Part shown: positions 48,070 to 57,437 of the stretch, one piece after another
Layout of the letters: each line of letters opens with the position of its first letter
Position numbering within the stretch: the first letter of the stretch is position 1
From: Shewanella sp. MBTL60-007
GTDB lineage: Bacteria; Pseudomonadota; Gammaproteobacteria; Enterobacterales; Shewanellaceae
Length of the DNA stretch: 64,000 nucleotides
Direction: 5' to 3'
NCBI RefSeq assembly: GCF_019654915.1
Contig: NZ_BPET01000001.1
Span: 84,278 to 148,277, forward strand
The notes under the pieces: generated by a model
Told to the model about the DNA's origin: nothing
The model's database searches: none
What the model saw: only the letters and a program-made list of their open reading frames with translations
Position numbers and translations under genes: made by a program

Positions 48070-48675
48070 TCACCAACCACAATGTTGTCGCTCGCAGGGA
48101 ATGCCATCTCTATCGCCATCCATTTCTGTACCTGGGCAGTTTTTCAGATAAAACTTGGCCTCATCACATGAACGCATATGGCTGCAATGGGTTTTGCCTC
48201 CTTCACAGCGAAATTGAGGCTGAGTGCTAAATGTATTGCTTTTCTGTTTAGGCGGAAGTTGCCACTGGGTCTGTTCAATATCATCGTTGCTGATGACAAC
48301 GTTTTTATTGAGCTGCTGATATTGGCTGTAGCTGAGAGCAACAATAGCGATGATTGCTGGTATGGCGAGTTTACTTAAAAAGCTGGGTTTATTGCGATGG
48401 TTGTGATTTTTACGCTGCCTATTGCTCGCTTTGCTTGTTGACGTAGTAGCGATTACCGCAACACCTTCAATATTGGCTTTGCTGGCTTTAACTTTGCCAT
48501 CGGCTTGCTGCTCGCGATGAAACAGAATTTGGTCACCAACAATGGGCTTGCGAGCCATGTGTTTTAGCGCCGATATATGAATAAACACATCTTTGGCATT
48601 TGCGGCTTCAGGCTTAATAAAGCCAAAGCCTTTGTCTTCGTTCCAACGAACAAGGGTGCCTCTTTCCATGAGCAT
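48070..48675 (-). CDS. Cold-shock–membrane–Excalibur protein
   Basis: The 201-residue protein has an N-terminal cold-shock domain (about 3–70, with KGFGFI RNP1 and VFIHIS RNP2), a membrane segment (about 97–115, AIPAIIAIVALSYSQY) and a C-terminal Excalibur domain. That domain has an EF-hand-like calcium loop (MDGDRDGIPCE) and paired Cys (FRCEGGKTHCSHM). This architecture joins RNA/DNA-binding, the membrane and a Ca-binding tail. It stands upstream of a NERD gene. An ancestral copy of the truncated pseudogene at 46549. Confidence 0.85.
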   Translation of the reverse strand: MLMERGTLVRWNEDKGFGFIKPEAANAKDVFIHISALKHMARKPIVGDQILFHREQQADGKVKASKANIEGVAVIATTSTSKASNRQRKNHNHRNKPSFLSKLAIPAIIAIVALSYSQYQQLNKNVVISNDDIEQTQWQLPPKQKSNTFSTQPQFRCEGGKTHCSHMRSCDEAKFYLKNCPGTEMDGDRDGIPCERQHCGW

Positions 48676-48800
48676 CTTGTGTGACTTCCTGTTTACATCA
48701 AGTTGAGTGATACCAAGATACTAGTTGTTGCTTTATTTGTCAGCCCTAATCATGCTCAAGTTAATTGATTAATTTTTAATACAATCAATTGCTAAGCTTT

Positions 48801-48858
48801 ACTTAGCTTTAGCTAAACAGAATATACTTAGCTTTAGCTAAACAGAATATACATAGCT
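48801..48858. repeat. 25-bp tandem repeat, about 2.3 units
   Basis: Two adjacent 25-base units beginning acttagctttagctaa (48801–48825 and 48826–48850) are followed by a partial third unit, just past the stop of the first Imm11-like gene. Confidence 0.8.
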
Positions 48859-49417
48859 AGCCTGCCCAAGACTCGTTAAAGGTTTCAATCGGTACAAACT
48901 CAATGCCCGTTGGTGAGTGGCGCATGATTTGATTGACGATATCTTTATGAAAAAAGGTATGAAAACCCCAAGATGTATCGCGAAACACCAGCCTTTTGTA
49001 GAGTGGAGTCTGTGCAATTTTATTTGGGTCTATCACCAGTGTTTTCATGCCACTAATGTAGCCGCGTTTGAATCGTTTAAAAATGCTCTGCTCATGACAA
49101 ATAACGTCTACTTCATGGGCCAATTGCAACATCATAAAATCATGTTCGCCTTGATCGAGCAGCTTAAGCGGGAGCCAGTTCGCGCCATATAGCGGCTTAA
49201 GTGCTAGCGAATCAAACAGGCGCTGAGATATCGCAAACTCCGGCTCAAGTAGAATATCGGCAATTGCATACTCTTGTTCTGGTTTATGAGTGGCTATAAC
49301 TGGCACTGGCGCACTTGGATAGGTAAATCGAGTGCTAAATGCTTCCTCTTCATACTCCTGTGCGACTTCATAGATTGGCGTCGGCTGATTCTCTCTGATA
49401 AAAAAGTAATCACTCAT
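48857..49417 (-). CDS. DUF1629/Imm11-like protein, copy A
   Basis: The 186-residue soluble protein starts MSDYFFIREN and ends in HKDIVNQIMRHSPTGIEFVPIE, the C-terminal TG..FVP pattern resembling the Imm11/DUF1629 immunity fold (family call by memory). AAGG stands before the ATG at 49417, which decides the start over a distant in-frame ATG at 49474. It is a paralogue of the next gene, with the two 10 bases apart. Imm11 proteins neutralise polymorphic toxins, but no toxin gene is present in this window. Confidence 0.65.
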   Translation of the reverse strand: MSDYFFIRENQPTPIYEVAQEYEEEAFSTRFTYPSAPVPVIATHKPEQEYAIADILLEPEFAISQRLFDSLALKPLYGANWLPLKLLDQGEHDFMMLQLAHEVDVICHEQSIFKRFKRGYISGMKTLVIDPNKIAQTPLYKRLVFRDTSWGFHTFFHKDIVNQIMRHSPTGIEFVPIETFNESWAG

Positions 49418-49427
49418 GTTGTTACCT

Positions 49428-50000
49428 TTAGCCTCCAAAATCCGAATAGCCTTCAGCTGGAATAAACTCCACACCAGTTAACTTGAGCTTAGTTAGTTGC
49501 TCGACCACTGATTTGTGGAAAAACACCTGTTTGTACCAAGCGGGATCAATAAATATCAGCCGTTGTGCTAACTCGACTTCTTGCAATGCTTTAGGGTCGA
49601 TGCGTAACTGACGAATACCGCTAATCATCTCATCGCCGTCGTCGTCCTTGCGGTAGCGCTTTATATCACTATTTACTCTATCTATTGCTTTTAGGTGATT
49701 GGCAACTTGCAGCATGACAAACTCATGATTACCGTTGTGAACCAAATCAATATTGACCCAATTTATCCCTGCGATAGAGTTTAAATCTAAGGTGTCAAAT
49801 ATGCTTTTTCGTAGTGAGAATGCAGGCAATTCAAATACGTCAGGCACACTGCAGCCTGCTTCAGAATCATATTGGATGACTAGAGGTACTGGCACTGTGG
49901 GATAAGTAAATGAGTCGACAGGTACGGCATTGATATGTTCATCAGGAAAAACATAACAGGCGATACCGACATTTTCTCTGGCAAAGAAGTATTCGCTCAA
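49428..50000 (-). CDS. DUF1629/Imm11-like protein, copy B
   Basis: The 190-residue protein is a paralogue of copy A: SEYFFAREN against MSDYFFIREN at the start, and FFHKSVVEQLTKLKLTGVEFIPAEG at the end, given in parts. A TTG start at 50000 is preferred over the ATG at 50012 because GGAG lies six bases before the TTG and it aligns with copy A. It may be the older copy from which the tandem pair arose. Its cognate toxin is not evident. Confidence 0.65.
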   Translation of the reverse strand: MSEYFFARENVGIACYVFPDEHINAVPVDSFTYPTVPVPLVIQYDSEAGCSVPDVFELPAFSLRKSIFDTLDLNSIAGINWVNIDLVHNGNHEFVMLQVANHLKAIDRVNSDIKRYRKDDDGDEMISGIRQLRIDPKALQEVELAQRLIFIDPAWYKQVFFHKSVVEQLTKLKLTGVEFIPAEGYSDFGG

Positions 50001-50120
50001 GACTAACTCCATGTTTTTAAAAATTTAAGCGGCTATGACTTTTGGGAGGTTATTTTAGCAAACTTGTTTGAGCTAAATAAATCTCCACACTTTGCAGCTT
50101 GAAGCTGTTGTTTGTGGGCA

Positions 50121-50158
50121 TAAAAAATCCCTACTTATCGCTAAGTAGGGATTTTTGT
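50121..50158. terminator. Bidirectional-looking terminator upstream of Imm11-like genes
   Basis: Arms aaatccctactta and taagtagggattt flanked by A-run and T-run. It ends transcripts from the CpdB-like gene (minus strand). Confidence 0.85.
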
Positions 50159-50207
50159 TTGCGCTGTAACTTACTTAGTTTAAACGCTTTAACTCATTTA
50201 GTTTGAG

Positions 50208-52358
50208 TTACTTAGCTTTCGCCGCACAGTTGAATTCACCGCTGTAGTCAAAGTTAAAGTGGAACTTAGTAAAGCCTTCAGTACCCGCTTTAGTCTCTTC
50301 TGCTTTCTCAGTTGAAAGGCCTGTGATGCCGTTGTCTACACAGCGGAAGGCTTCTTCTAATGTTGCTGATGCAAACCAAACGCTGTCTGTGTTTGGCGCG
50401 ACTAGCTTGAACACTTCCGCATTCGGGAATGCTAGAGAAGCTTCACCTTGGTTGTCAGCTAGCGAGTCTTCTAAGTAGTACTGCACTAATTCACGGTTGT
50501 TGAATGCGGCTTCTTCTTTAACAAGCACGGCTTTATCAACACCTGGCATTTTCACGTTAGATGCGCGGTAGTTGTTAGTGATAACGTAAACTTCTGCGTC
50601 ATCAGCAATTTCAACGCCGTTATAAGTCAGGCTATCTAGCTGCTTATTGTCAGTCTCTGTGTATTCAAAGCCGTTAATGTCGATGTACTTTGACTCTTTC
50701 TCAACGTTAACTGTGTACTTCAGTAGGCCTTCACCTGCTTGGTTGAAACCACCAAAGAATACATCAAAGTTATAGCCTGGGAATGATTCATTTAGGAAGC
50801 GCTCATCAGCAGCTAGTGGTAGGCTGTTGTATGCGTTTGAGTTAACCCATTCGATCCAGTTCTTCATATCAGAACCGGTCATCTTTAATACCGCAGGGGT
50901 GTTGTTATCAAATACATAGATATCAGCAACAGAGGCGTTAGTTAACTCGCCTTCTTGGATGTTGGTGTAATCTTGAGGACCGTTACGGCCAGACTTAAAT
51001 GGCGCAGAAACTGACAAGAAGATAGCGTCTTCAGCAGCATCGGCAAATTCACCGGCCTCTTTCCACTTCATTAACTGATGCAATTGCGCTTCGTTAACCA
51101 CTTGGATAGATAGATCCGGCACCACTTGTGGGAAGAAGCTGTTCATATTGACGTCGATGTCGGCAATTGAAGCTGACATGTAATCAATCGTGCCTTGGTG
51201 CTCTTCTGCTACTAAGTCTTCGATAATACGGTTTGAGCTATTAGGGATAAGTGAACGTAGTTTTGAAGTTGATTTAGTATGATCAACACTCCAGCTTTCA
51301 CCGTCATCTTTGGTTGTTAGGGTTAGGTCAATCACACCTAGCTTAGCGCCCCAGAAACCAGGCATAACCGCTGGAATGCCATTGATTAAACCAAGTTCTG
51401 CATCTACACCTTCGATTTCACCGTATTCACCTGTGGTATTTGGGAATTCACGGTGGTCATGGCCAAACATGATGGCATCAATATCGTCAACATAGGCAAG
51501 GTGTAAGGTTGCGTTTTCGGCAAACTCGTCGTTATTGTCATTTAGACCTGAGTGAGGAATCGCAACAATAATGTCTGCGCCTTCTGCTTTCATCTTAGGT
51601 ACATAATGCTCAGCAGTTTTCTTGATGTCAGACACCATCACGTTACATTTTAGTAGTGACGCATCCCAACCCATAATGTTTGGTGGAGTAAAGCCGATAA
51701 CACCCACTTTAACGATATAAGATTCACCGTTACTGCTCTTAAACTCACGATCTAAGATCACGTATGGTTGATATTTATGTTCCGCTGTTTCATAGAACTC
51801 TTCAGTAATACGCACTTCACACTCATCTGCTGCATCACTGACTTTTTCTAGCGAGTTATCAACTTTCCATACGTTAGCGCTAACATATGGGAAGTCTGAG
51901 CCTTTAAGTGACTCATCTAGGTAATCTAGGCCATAGTTAAACTCATGGTTACCTAAGTTAGCAGCGTCGTATTGCAGCTCATTCATAGCTTTATAAACAG
52001 GGTGAGTGTTTTCTTTAACGTGCTCAGTACCTAATGACGCCATGTAGTCGCCCATTGGGCTACCTTGAATTAAGTCACCGTTATCAAATAGCATGCTGTT
52101 TTCAACTTCATTGCGAGCAGCCTCGATAACCAAAGAGGTACGTGCTAAACCCCATTCAGGTAACTTAGTTTCGTTAACTTCTTGGCTGACAAAGTAGTTG
52201 TATGGCATCACGTTGGTATGGATGTCAGTCGTTTCCATTAAACGAACAGTGATAGTGTTATCACTAACCTTATTGTCATCGTCCGATGAACTGTTACAAC
52301 CTACCAATGCTGCAGCGATGCTTGAAACAAGCAAAAGCTTCTTAGTACTTAATTTCAT
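50208..52358 (-). CDS. cpdB: CpdB-like 2',3'-cyclic-nucleotide phosphodiesterase/nucleotidase lipoprotein
   Basis: The 716-residue protein has a lipoprotein signal (LLLVSSIAAALVGC, lipid Cys 21). Next comes the metallophosphoesterase domain (METTDIHTNVMPYNYF, DNGDLIQGSP, LGNHEFNYG, IPHSGLND, GHDHREFP). The 5'-nucleotidase C-terminal domain follows, near 400–620. CpdB-type enzymes degrade extracellular 2',3'-cyclic nucleotides to nucleosides for scavenging. The ATG at 52358 follows GGAG by five bases; an upstream in-frame ATG at 52406 is rejected. It is surface or periplasm-anchored. Confidence 0.9.
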   Translation of the reverse strand: MKLSTKKLLLVSSIAAALVGCNSSSDDDNKVSDNTITVRLMETTDIHTNVMPYNYFVSQEVNETKLPEWGLARTSLVIEAARNEVENSMLFDNGDLIQGSPMGDYMASLGTEHVKENTHPVYKAMNELQYDAANLGNHEFNYGLDYLDESLKGSDFPYVSANVWKVDNSLEKVSDAADECEVRITEEFYETAEHKYQPYVILDREFKSSNGESYIVKVGVIGFTPPNIMGWDASLLKCNVMVSDIKKTAEHYVPKMKAEGADIIVAIPHSGLNDNNDEFAENATLHLAYVDDIDAIMFGHDHREFPNTTGEYGEIEGVDAELGLINGIPAVMPGFWGAKLGVIDLTLTTKDDGESWSVDHTKSTSKLRSLIPNSSNRIIEDLVAEEHQGTIDYMSASIADIDVNMNSFFPQVVPDLSIQVVNEAQLHQLMKWKEAGEFADAAEDAIFLSVSAPFKSGRNGPQDYTNIQEGELTNASVADIYVFDNNTPAVLKMTGSDMKNWIEWVNSNAYNSLPLAADERFLNESFPGYNFDVFFGGFNQAGEGLLKYTVNVEKESKYIDINGFEYTETDNKQLDSLTYNGVEIADDAEVYVITNNYRASNVKMPGVDKAVLVKEEAAFNNRELVQYYLEDSLADNQGEASLAFPNAEVFKLVAPNTDSVWFASATLEEAFRCVDNGITGLSTEKAEETKAGTEGFTKFHFNFDYSGEFNCAAKAK

Positions 52359-53513
52359 ATTTACTCCACAAACCATTTTATTATTTTTTATTAAAGCTAT
52401 TACCACTTAAGAATGCGATAGGCTATTCTCAAATGAAGTCGGGGATATCAAGCGATAATGCCTAATACCAATAAATTCGCAGGAAAATTAAATAAAAAAA
52501 GTAACTAAGTAAAGTGGGGCAGACACTTGCTGAAATGGCTGTTAACAATTGAAATGAATAAGAGTTTAAATATGGGAACAAATTAAGTAATAAAATTAAA
52601 AGTGTCACTAATCGCGATGAATAATAAATAATAAGCAAACTTGTAGTGCTTCATATGCAAGCCCAATGTTAGCCACAAGTGTACGATTTATCATTACATA
52701 GTTGCACATAAATAACGATTTCAATGCTATTGCTTTACAATGATTTCACTATCATGAACAGGTAAATGCCGTATAAATATACATTCAATATCGTGGGATA
52801 GTTCATAAAGTAGAACACTTAATGAAGGTTGGTGTTTAAATTTTTTATAAACAATGGACTAAGTGATAACACTCTGTATCTTTGTTATGAAGTATGCTGG
52901 CAGTAATCATGCTTATATCTTTGCCAAGTACGCCTCTAACACTTATTTACTGAATTAGCCGATCACCATATAACTTATTGATATTTTATGATCGAAATAG
53001 AACAATTTTGACCGAAAACTAAGATTCTCTGATGTTTTTTTTATCGCAAAAAAATTAATAAAATTTGTCTGTAACACTAAAATAATCCATCTCGATAACA
53101 CAAATGAACCTTAATCGAGTCAATTGTAACAATGTTGCTGCGAGTTTGGCGTGTAGGAGAGACCTGCTCAGACAGCCATCCCAATAAAATATTAAACCCT
53201 AATATAAATATATAGATGATGTGTGCCGGTATGCTTGTGATTTAATATATAAATCACAAGCATACCCAGTTTGATAGGAAGCGAGTATTCAGAGTGAACT
53301 ATCTCTATCCCCCAACCCGCTGCCACAACCACTCTCTTGGCGGTATAGCCTATTTAAGTGTGGCTGCTTGGATAATCACACCGAAAAAAAGGTTAAGTTC
53401 AGTTAATGAGATTGGTATAGCACACTGGCTGTGCTAAATTGGTTCTATCGATAAGCTTGTATGTCGAGTGATTCGTTTTCACTGTATGTTCTTTTGTATT
53501 GAGGGGACTTCAT
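52359..53513. other. 1.15-kb gene-poor, AT-rich region
   Basis: No gene longer than about 60 codons is convincing. It holds the promoter of the CpdB-like gene (minus) and the GcvR-like gene (plus). Around 53285–53350 there is a decayed piece of the 3' end of a NERD gene plus its boundary sequence. Confidence 0.6.
53285..53350 (-). pseudogene. Decayed fragment of a NERD-gene 3' end
   Basis: The bases cagagtgaactatctct…cccaacccgctgccacaacca…ttggcggt align by eye with cagagtaaac…cctaaaccacc…ccacaacca…ttggcagtt at 45358–45412 and 46898–46950. The whole NERD coding part is missing. It is a relic of an earlier insertion or duplication end. Confidence 0.5.
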
Positions 53514-54017
53514 ATGAAGAAAACTTTTGTAACCACTGTCAGTGGTGTGACGGAACCTGGCATTATCAAATCATTGGCTGAGATCACCCGTAAACATGGT
53601 GGTGAATGGCTGATGAGCAAGGTCATTAAATTAGGCGGGCATTTTACTGCTCTGTTTGAGATGACTATCGAGGCGGAATCTTTGCCTCAACTTGAGTCAG
53701 ACTTTGAGGCTCATTTCCCTGCAATGTATTTTTCCTATGACTTAGTCGCTCAGCGCACTCCGAGCGCATATCAAGAGGTCAAACTGCAATTTGATTGTAA
53801 TGACCGTCCCGGTCTCACACGCGATATAGATAATGCTATGGCCGATCTTGAGGTTGAACTGGAATCTTTAGATAGTCATAGAGTAGCTGTTATCGGTATG
53901 GGGACTGCGGTGTTTTCTTCAACCTTAACCCTTGCGATACCAGAGTCTATCACCAGCCAGAGGGTCATCGAGTCACTGGAAGGCTTAGGTGAAGATGTGA
54001 GAGTGAGTCAGATCTAA
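53514..54017 (+). CDS. ACT-domain regulator, GcvR-like
   Basis: The 167-residue protein has two ACT domains: the first starts TVSGVTEPGIIKSLAEITRKHGGEW, in parts, and the second LQFDCNDRPGLTRDIDNAMA. ACT repeats bind amino acids; GcvR uses this fold to sense glycine and control the glycine-cleavage genes. The ATG at 53514 follows GAGGGG with about seven bases; an upstream TTG at 53499 is less likely. No gcv genes are in the window, so its target is inferred. Confidence 0.8.
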   Translation: MKKTFVTTVSGVTEPGIIKSLAEITRKHGGEWLMSKVIKLGGHFTALFEMTIEAESLPQLESDFEAHFPAMYFSYDLVAQRTPSAYQEVKLQFDCNDRPGLTRDIDNAMADLEVELESLDSHRVAVIGMGTAVFSSTLTLAIPESITSQRVIESLEGLGEDVRVSQI

Positions 54018-54424
54018 GCAACTCCTGTTATTGCGCCTGTGCATTTGAGCCGTAATGAATGCACAGGTTTAAAATAAGCTATCTTACGTAAATATAACCA
54101 TTACCCCCACAATTTAAGTGCTTATTAAGGCTCTAATTTGCTATTTAATGATTCTATATGTGAGCAGATTAAACGCTTGAAATAGCGCTAGAAGTAAAAT
54201 AATCCACTACTTACTAATATTCACTACGACTTTCCTGTTGCTTAGCCCGATTTTATTCCTACTTTCGAATGTGTTAAAATATCGCCCCTTTTACAGCCTC
54301 AACCTTTACAAAGTCGCTATTTGTCTTTGCAATAGCCGAGGAAAATTCACCGGCTCAGCTTGAAAATATATCTTAATAAACAGATTCTTATTTGATAGCT
54401 GGCGATGACAAAAGCGAATACTTA
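54018..54424. other. Intergenic region upstream of the BCCT gene
   Basis: About 400 AT-rich bases with the terminator of the ACT gene at the left. A TGTTAAAAT-like −10 box near 54268 could belong to the BCCT promoter. Nothing else recognisable. Confidence 0.5.
54036..54069 (+). terminator. Hairpin after the ACT gene
   Basis: Arms cctgtgcatt and aatgcacagg with a 12-base loop, followed by TTTAAAA. Confidence 0.7.
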
Positions 54425-56068
54425 ATGTCGAATTTGACACAATCTGTTGATCGTAACTCAACAGACGAAAATTACCTTGCTGCCCATCCACCCGAGCGAA
54501 GTTCATCAACTACAGTAAACGCCTTCTCCAGTCCAGTACTCTGGTTAAGTGGCGGCTTTCTAGTTCTCTTCGTACTGCTTGCTGTTTTCGATACCTCCGC
54601 ACTCTCCAACGTTATTCAAGTTGGATTTTCAAAAGTTACCCAATGGTTTGGCCCCTTTTGGCAAGTGCTATTGCTGGCTAATTTTGTTATTGGCCTCTAT
54701 CTAGCCTTTGCCAGAACGGGTGATGTCACTCTGGGTAATCTCAAGGCGCCGGAGATGGACACCTTTAAATGGTTGGCCATTATTCTATGTACCCTGTTAG
54801 CAGGTGGTGGGGTGTTTTGGGCGGCTGCAGAGCCGATAGCCCATTTTGTGTCTGCACCGCCATTTTATGGTGAAGCACAAGGGCGAACTCTGGCGATTAA
54901 TGCCTTATCACAATCATTTTTGCATTGGGGCTTTCTCGCTTGGGCAATATTAGGCACGTTAGCCGCAATCGTGCTAATGCACTTACACTATGATAAAGGC
55001 TTACCGCTGCAGCCACGCACCTTGTTGTACCCAATCTTTGGTGATAAGGCGTTAACAGGTTGGATTGGCACCTTAACCGATACCTTCTGCATTATAGCCG
55101 TGGCCGCGGGAACCATTGGTCCTATTGGTTTTCTAGGCTTACAAATTAGTTATGCGCTGAATGCGTTATTTGGCGTGCAAGACACCTTGATGACCCAAAG
55201 TTTAGTGGTGGTGTTTGCCATTGCCATGTATACCTTGTCGGCATTAAGTGGCTTAAGTCGCGGTATTCAGCTTATTAGCCGTTACAACATTATTTTAGCG
55301 GCGGCGCTAATTGTGTTTATTTTACTGTTTGGCCCAACGGGGTTTATTGTTGATGGCTACTTACAGGGTGTGGCGCGCATGGTGAATAACTTTGTGCCTA
55401 TGTCTTTGTATCGTGGTGATGCAGACTGGCTAAGCTGGTGGACAGTGTTTTTCTGGGGCTGGTTTTTAGGCTATGGCCCTATGATGGCAATCTTTATTGC
55501 GCGTATTTCACGTGGACGTAGCATTCGTCAGCTTATTTTGTCGATAGCGATTATTGCGCCGTTAATCACCTGCTTTTGGTTTAGTGTGGTCGGTGGTTCA
55601 GGGCTAGCTTTCGAGTTGGCTAATCCGGGGGTGATCTCGGCAGCATTTGAAGGATTTAACCTGCCAGGCGTGTTGTTGGCGATCACCTCACAGTTACCAA
55701 TGCCAACCTTGATTGCGATACTGTTTTTGATCCTCACAACAACCTTTATCGTGACGACGGGTGATTCGATGACTTATACCATTAGTGTGGTTGTTAGCGG
55801 AACTACCGAGCCGAGTGGCGCGATGCGCGCGTTTTGGGGCATATTAATGGGGCTGGTTGCTATCGCATTAATTGCCATGGGTTCGGGTGGAATTTCGGCC
55901 TTGCAGTCATTTATTGTGATCACTGCAGTGCCCGTGTCATTTGTCTTGCTACCTTCACTGTGGCAAGCACCCAAAATGGCTAAAGTGATGGCGGAGCAGC
56001 AGTTTGGTAAAGCTGAACTTATGCAAGCGCAGTCGTCAAAAGTGAAGCCGTCAGAGGCAAACTCATAA
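54425..56068 (+). CDS. BCCT-family transporter
   Basis: The 547-residue protein has twelve hydrophobic segments and the BCCT signature, WTVFFWGWFLGYGPMMAIF followed by ARISRGRSIRQ, close to the family consensus for betaine/choline/carnitine transporters. Transport uses Na+ or H+ and usually takes up compatible solutes or their precursors; substrate unknown here. The start at ATG 54425 is preferred over the TTG at 54392. It is monocistronic and ended by a terminator. Confidence 0.9.
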   Translation: MSNLTQSVDRNSTDENYLAAHPPERSSSTTVNAFSSPVLWLSGGFLVLFVLLAVFDTSALSNVIQVGFSKVTQWFGPFWQVLLLANFVIGLYLAFARTGDVTLGNLKAPEMDTFKWLAIILCTLLAGGGVFWAAAEPIAHFVSAPPFYGEAQGRTLAINALSQSFLHWGFLAWAILGTLAAIVLMHLHYDKGLPLQPRTLLYPIFGDKALTGWIGTLTDTFCIIAVAAGTIGPIGFLGLQISYALNALFGVQDTLMTQSLVVVFAIAMYTLSALSGLSRGIQLISRYNIILAAALIVFILLFGPTGFIVDGYLQGVARMVNNFVPMSLYRGDADWLSWWTVFFWGWFLGYGPMMAIFIARISRGRSIRQLILSIAIIAPLITCFWFSVVGGSGLAFELANPGVISAAFEGFNLPGVLLAITSQLPMPTLIAILFLILTTTFIVTTGDSMTYTISVVVSGTTEPSGAMRAFWGILMGLVAIALIAMGSGGISALQSFIVITAVPVSFVLLPSLWQAPKMAKVMAEQQFGKAELMQAQSSKVKPSEANS

Positions 56069-56132
56069 ACTCATAAACTCATAAATTTATAATAGTCATC
56101 ACTTGTAATAATTATTGTTATACAGGTAACTC

Positions 56133-56170
56133 AAGAGCCTCAATACCATGAGTATTGGGGCTCTTTTTTA
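56133..56170. terminator. Terminator between BCCT and secreted-protein gene
   Basis: Arms aagagcctcaatac and gtattggggctctt followed by TTTTT. Confidence 0.9.
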
Positions 56171-56184
56171 TCGAAGTTTGTCGT

Positions 56185-57248
56185 TTATAGATATTCCAAT
56201 ACCAGTGTTATCGAGGTGTCTATCTTTCCTCCGATGGTACTTTCTGTGTGCAGGTTGGTGTTAAAACTCAATTTATCTTCAGAGGTGTTTGTTTGAGCAT
56301 TGAGTTGATAACCACCGAGTAAATTGATGTTATCTCCTTCGATGTCTGTAAAGCTAATATATGCGCCATTGGCGCAATCATCGTCATCACAGTTATATAG
56401 CTGAGTGCCATCGGGACTAATTCTTCCCGGTGATGAAGTGAAAGATAGTTTTGCACTATTTTTATACTCAGTTAAGGCTGCACCAGAACAATCGGTTAAC
56501 CAAACATCAAAGGGTTTACTTATGACTTCATCTCCTCGTGCAATTCCACTGCCAAAATCGATGGTCTGGTTAAATTGAACCATAGTGCACAGGTGAGCTT
56601 CGAGCGTGGGGTTGGTAAACACTAGACTGAATACACTATTCTCAAAGCTATTAGCATTGGAAGCGGTTCTTAACTTTTGTGTTAGTGGCATTGTGCTGGG
56701 TAATACATGTTTCCCCGCGTTTATATCACCTATGCGGATGAGTTCGGCAAAGTGAGAGTAGCTCGCTGTGCCGCTGAGAACTGTGCCACTGTCAAACTTA
56801 ACAATGTATCCCCCCCATCAGGTACATTGCTATTACAGACTTTGGGGCTACCGCTACTTGTATAGAAGCGAATGCCAATTCCAGACAGGCCGGGTATGAG
56901 GCAAACTGTGCTATCACTTGGCCAAGAATTTCCCCAAGTATGTTTGCCGGTGCCGATATACATGCTTCTGTCAAAGCCTTGGTTGTTGCTTTGAGAATCA
57001 CAGGTAAAATCCCATGAGCCGCCCTCCATTTCTACTGTGGTTAATACTTGGCCAATGGAAGTTGTTAGATCAATATTGTTGTCTTGGATGACAGCTCTTA
57101 AGTTGTAATCACCTTTTTCTTTACAGCGCTTAAAATTAATCTCTCCAGCGTGAACTTTAGCAGCACTCAAAACTAAGTGGCTCATGCTTAACAGCATGAG
57201 TATGAGCAAAAAAGTGGATTGATTGCGGCAGCTGAATTTCCTTTTCAT
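56185..57248 (-). pseudogene. Secreted adhesin-like protein, copy 1, out of frame at a poly-G run
   Basis: The N-terminal part (57248 to about 56810) and C-terminal part (from about 56810 to 56185) are in different frames. They match the whole of copy 2 when joined. The break is at a G run (seven C on the plus strand, 56810–56816); eight G would restore the frame (…GGGYIVKFDSG…), as in copy 2 with nine. It has a signal peptide and the same secreted, Cys-containing domains as copy 2. It is either a pseudogene or a phase-variable gene caught OFF. Confidence 0.85.
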
Positions 57249-57389
57249 AACATCACCTTTTCCATTAGCTTTTATGTTTTTAGTGTTGATTAGCCGTAGA
57301 AAGGTAACATCTAAATTTTGATGGGTGGAATGAAAAGCTATTAAAGGTTATTAGAGAAATTAATAAGTAGATTGATATTACAAGGGGAT

Positions 57390-57412
57390 CTCAGCAGTAC
57401 TGTACTGCTGAG
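57390..57412. repeat. 23-bp near-perfect palindrome, copy 1
   Basis: Arms ctcagcagtac and gtactgctgag around a single T; 25 bases after the copy-2 stop. An identical element follows copy 3. Confidence 0.85.
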
Positions 57413-57437
57413 AGTGGAATATTGGCAGATTTAAGAA

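Larger units (their letters stand above)
45346..48400. repeat. Tandem duplication of a NERD/Excalibur module
   Basis: Unit 1 (45346–46884) and unit 2 (46885–about 48400) are about 1.5 kb each and joined at the 22-bp repeat. They carry the NERD gene pair and the Excalibur gene pair in the same order. Long identical stretches alternate with strongly diverged patches. Confidence 0.8.

Noticed and set aside
57390..57412. The palindrome as an intrinsic terminator
   Set aside because: No T-run on either strand, so it was listed as a repeat.
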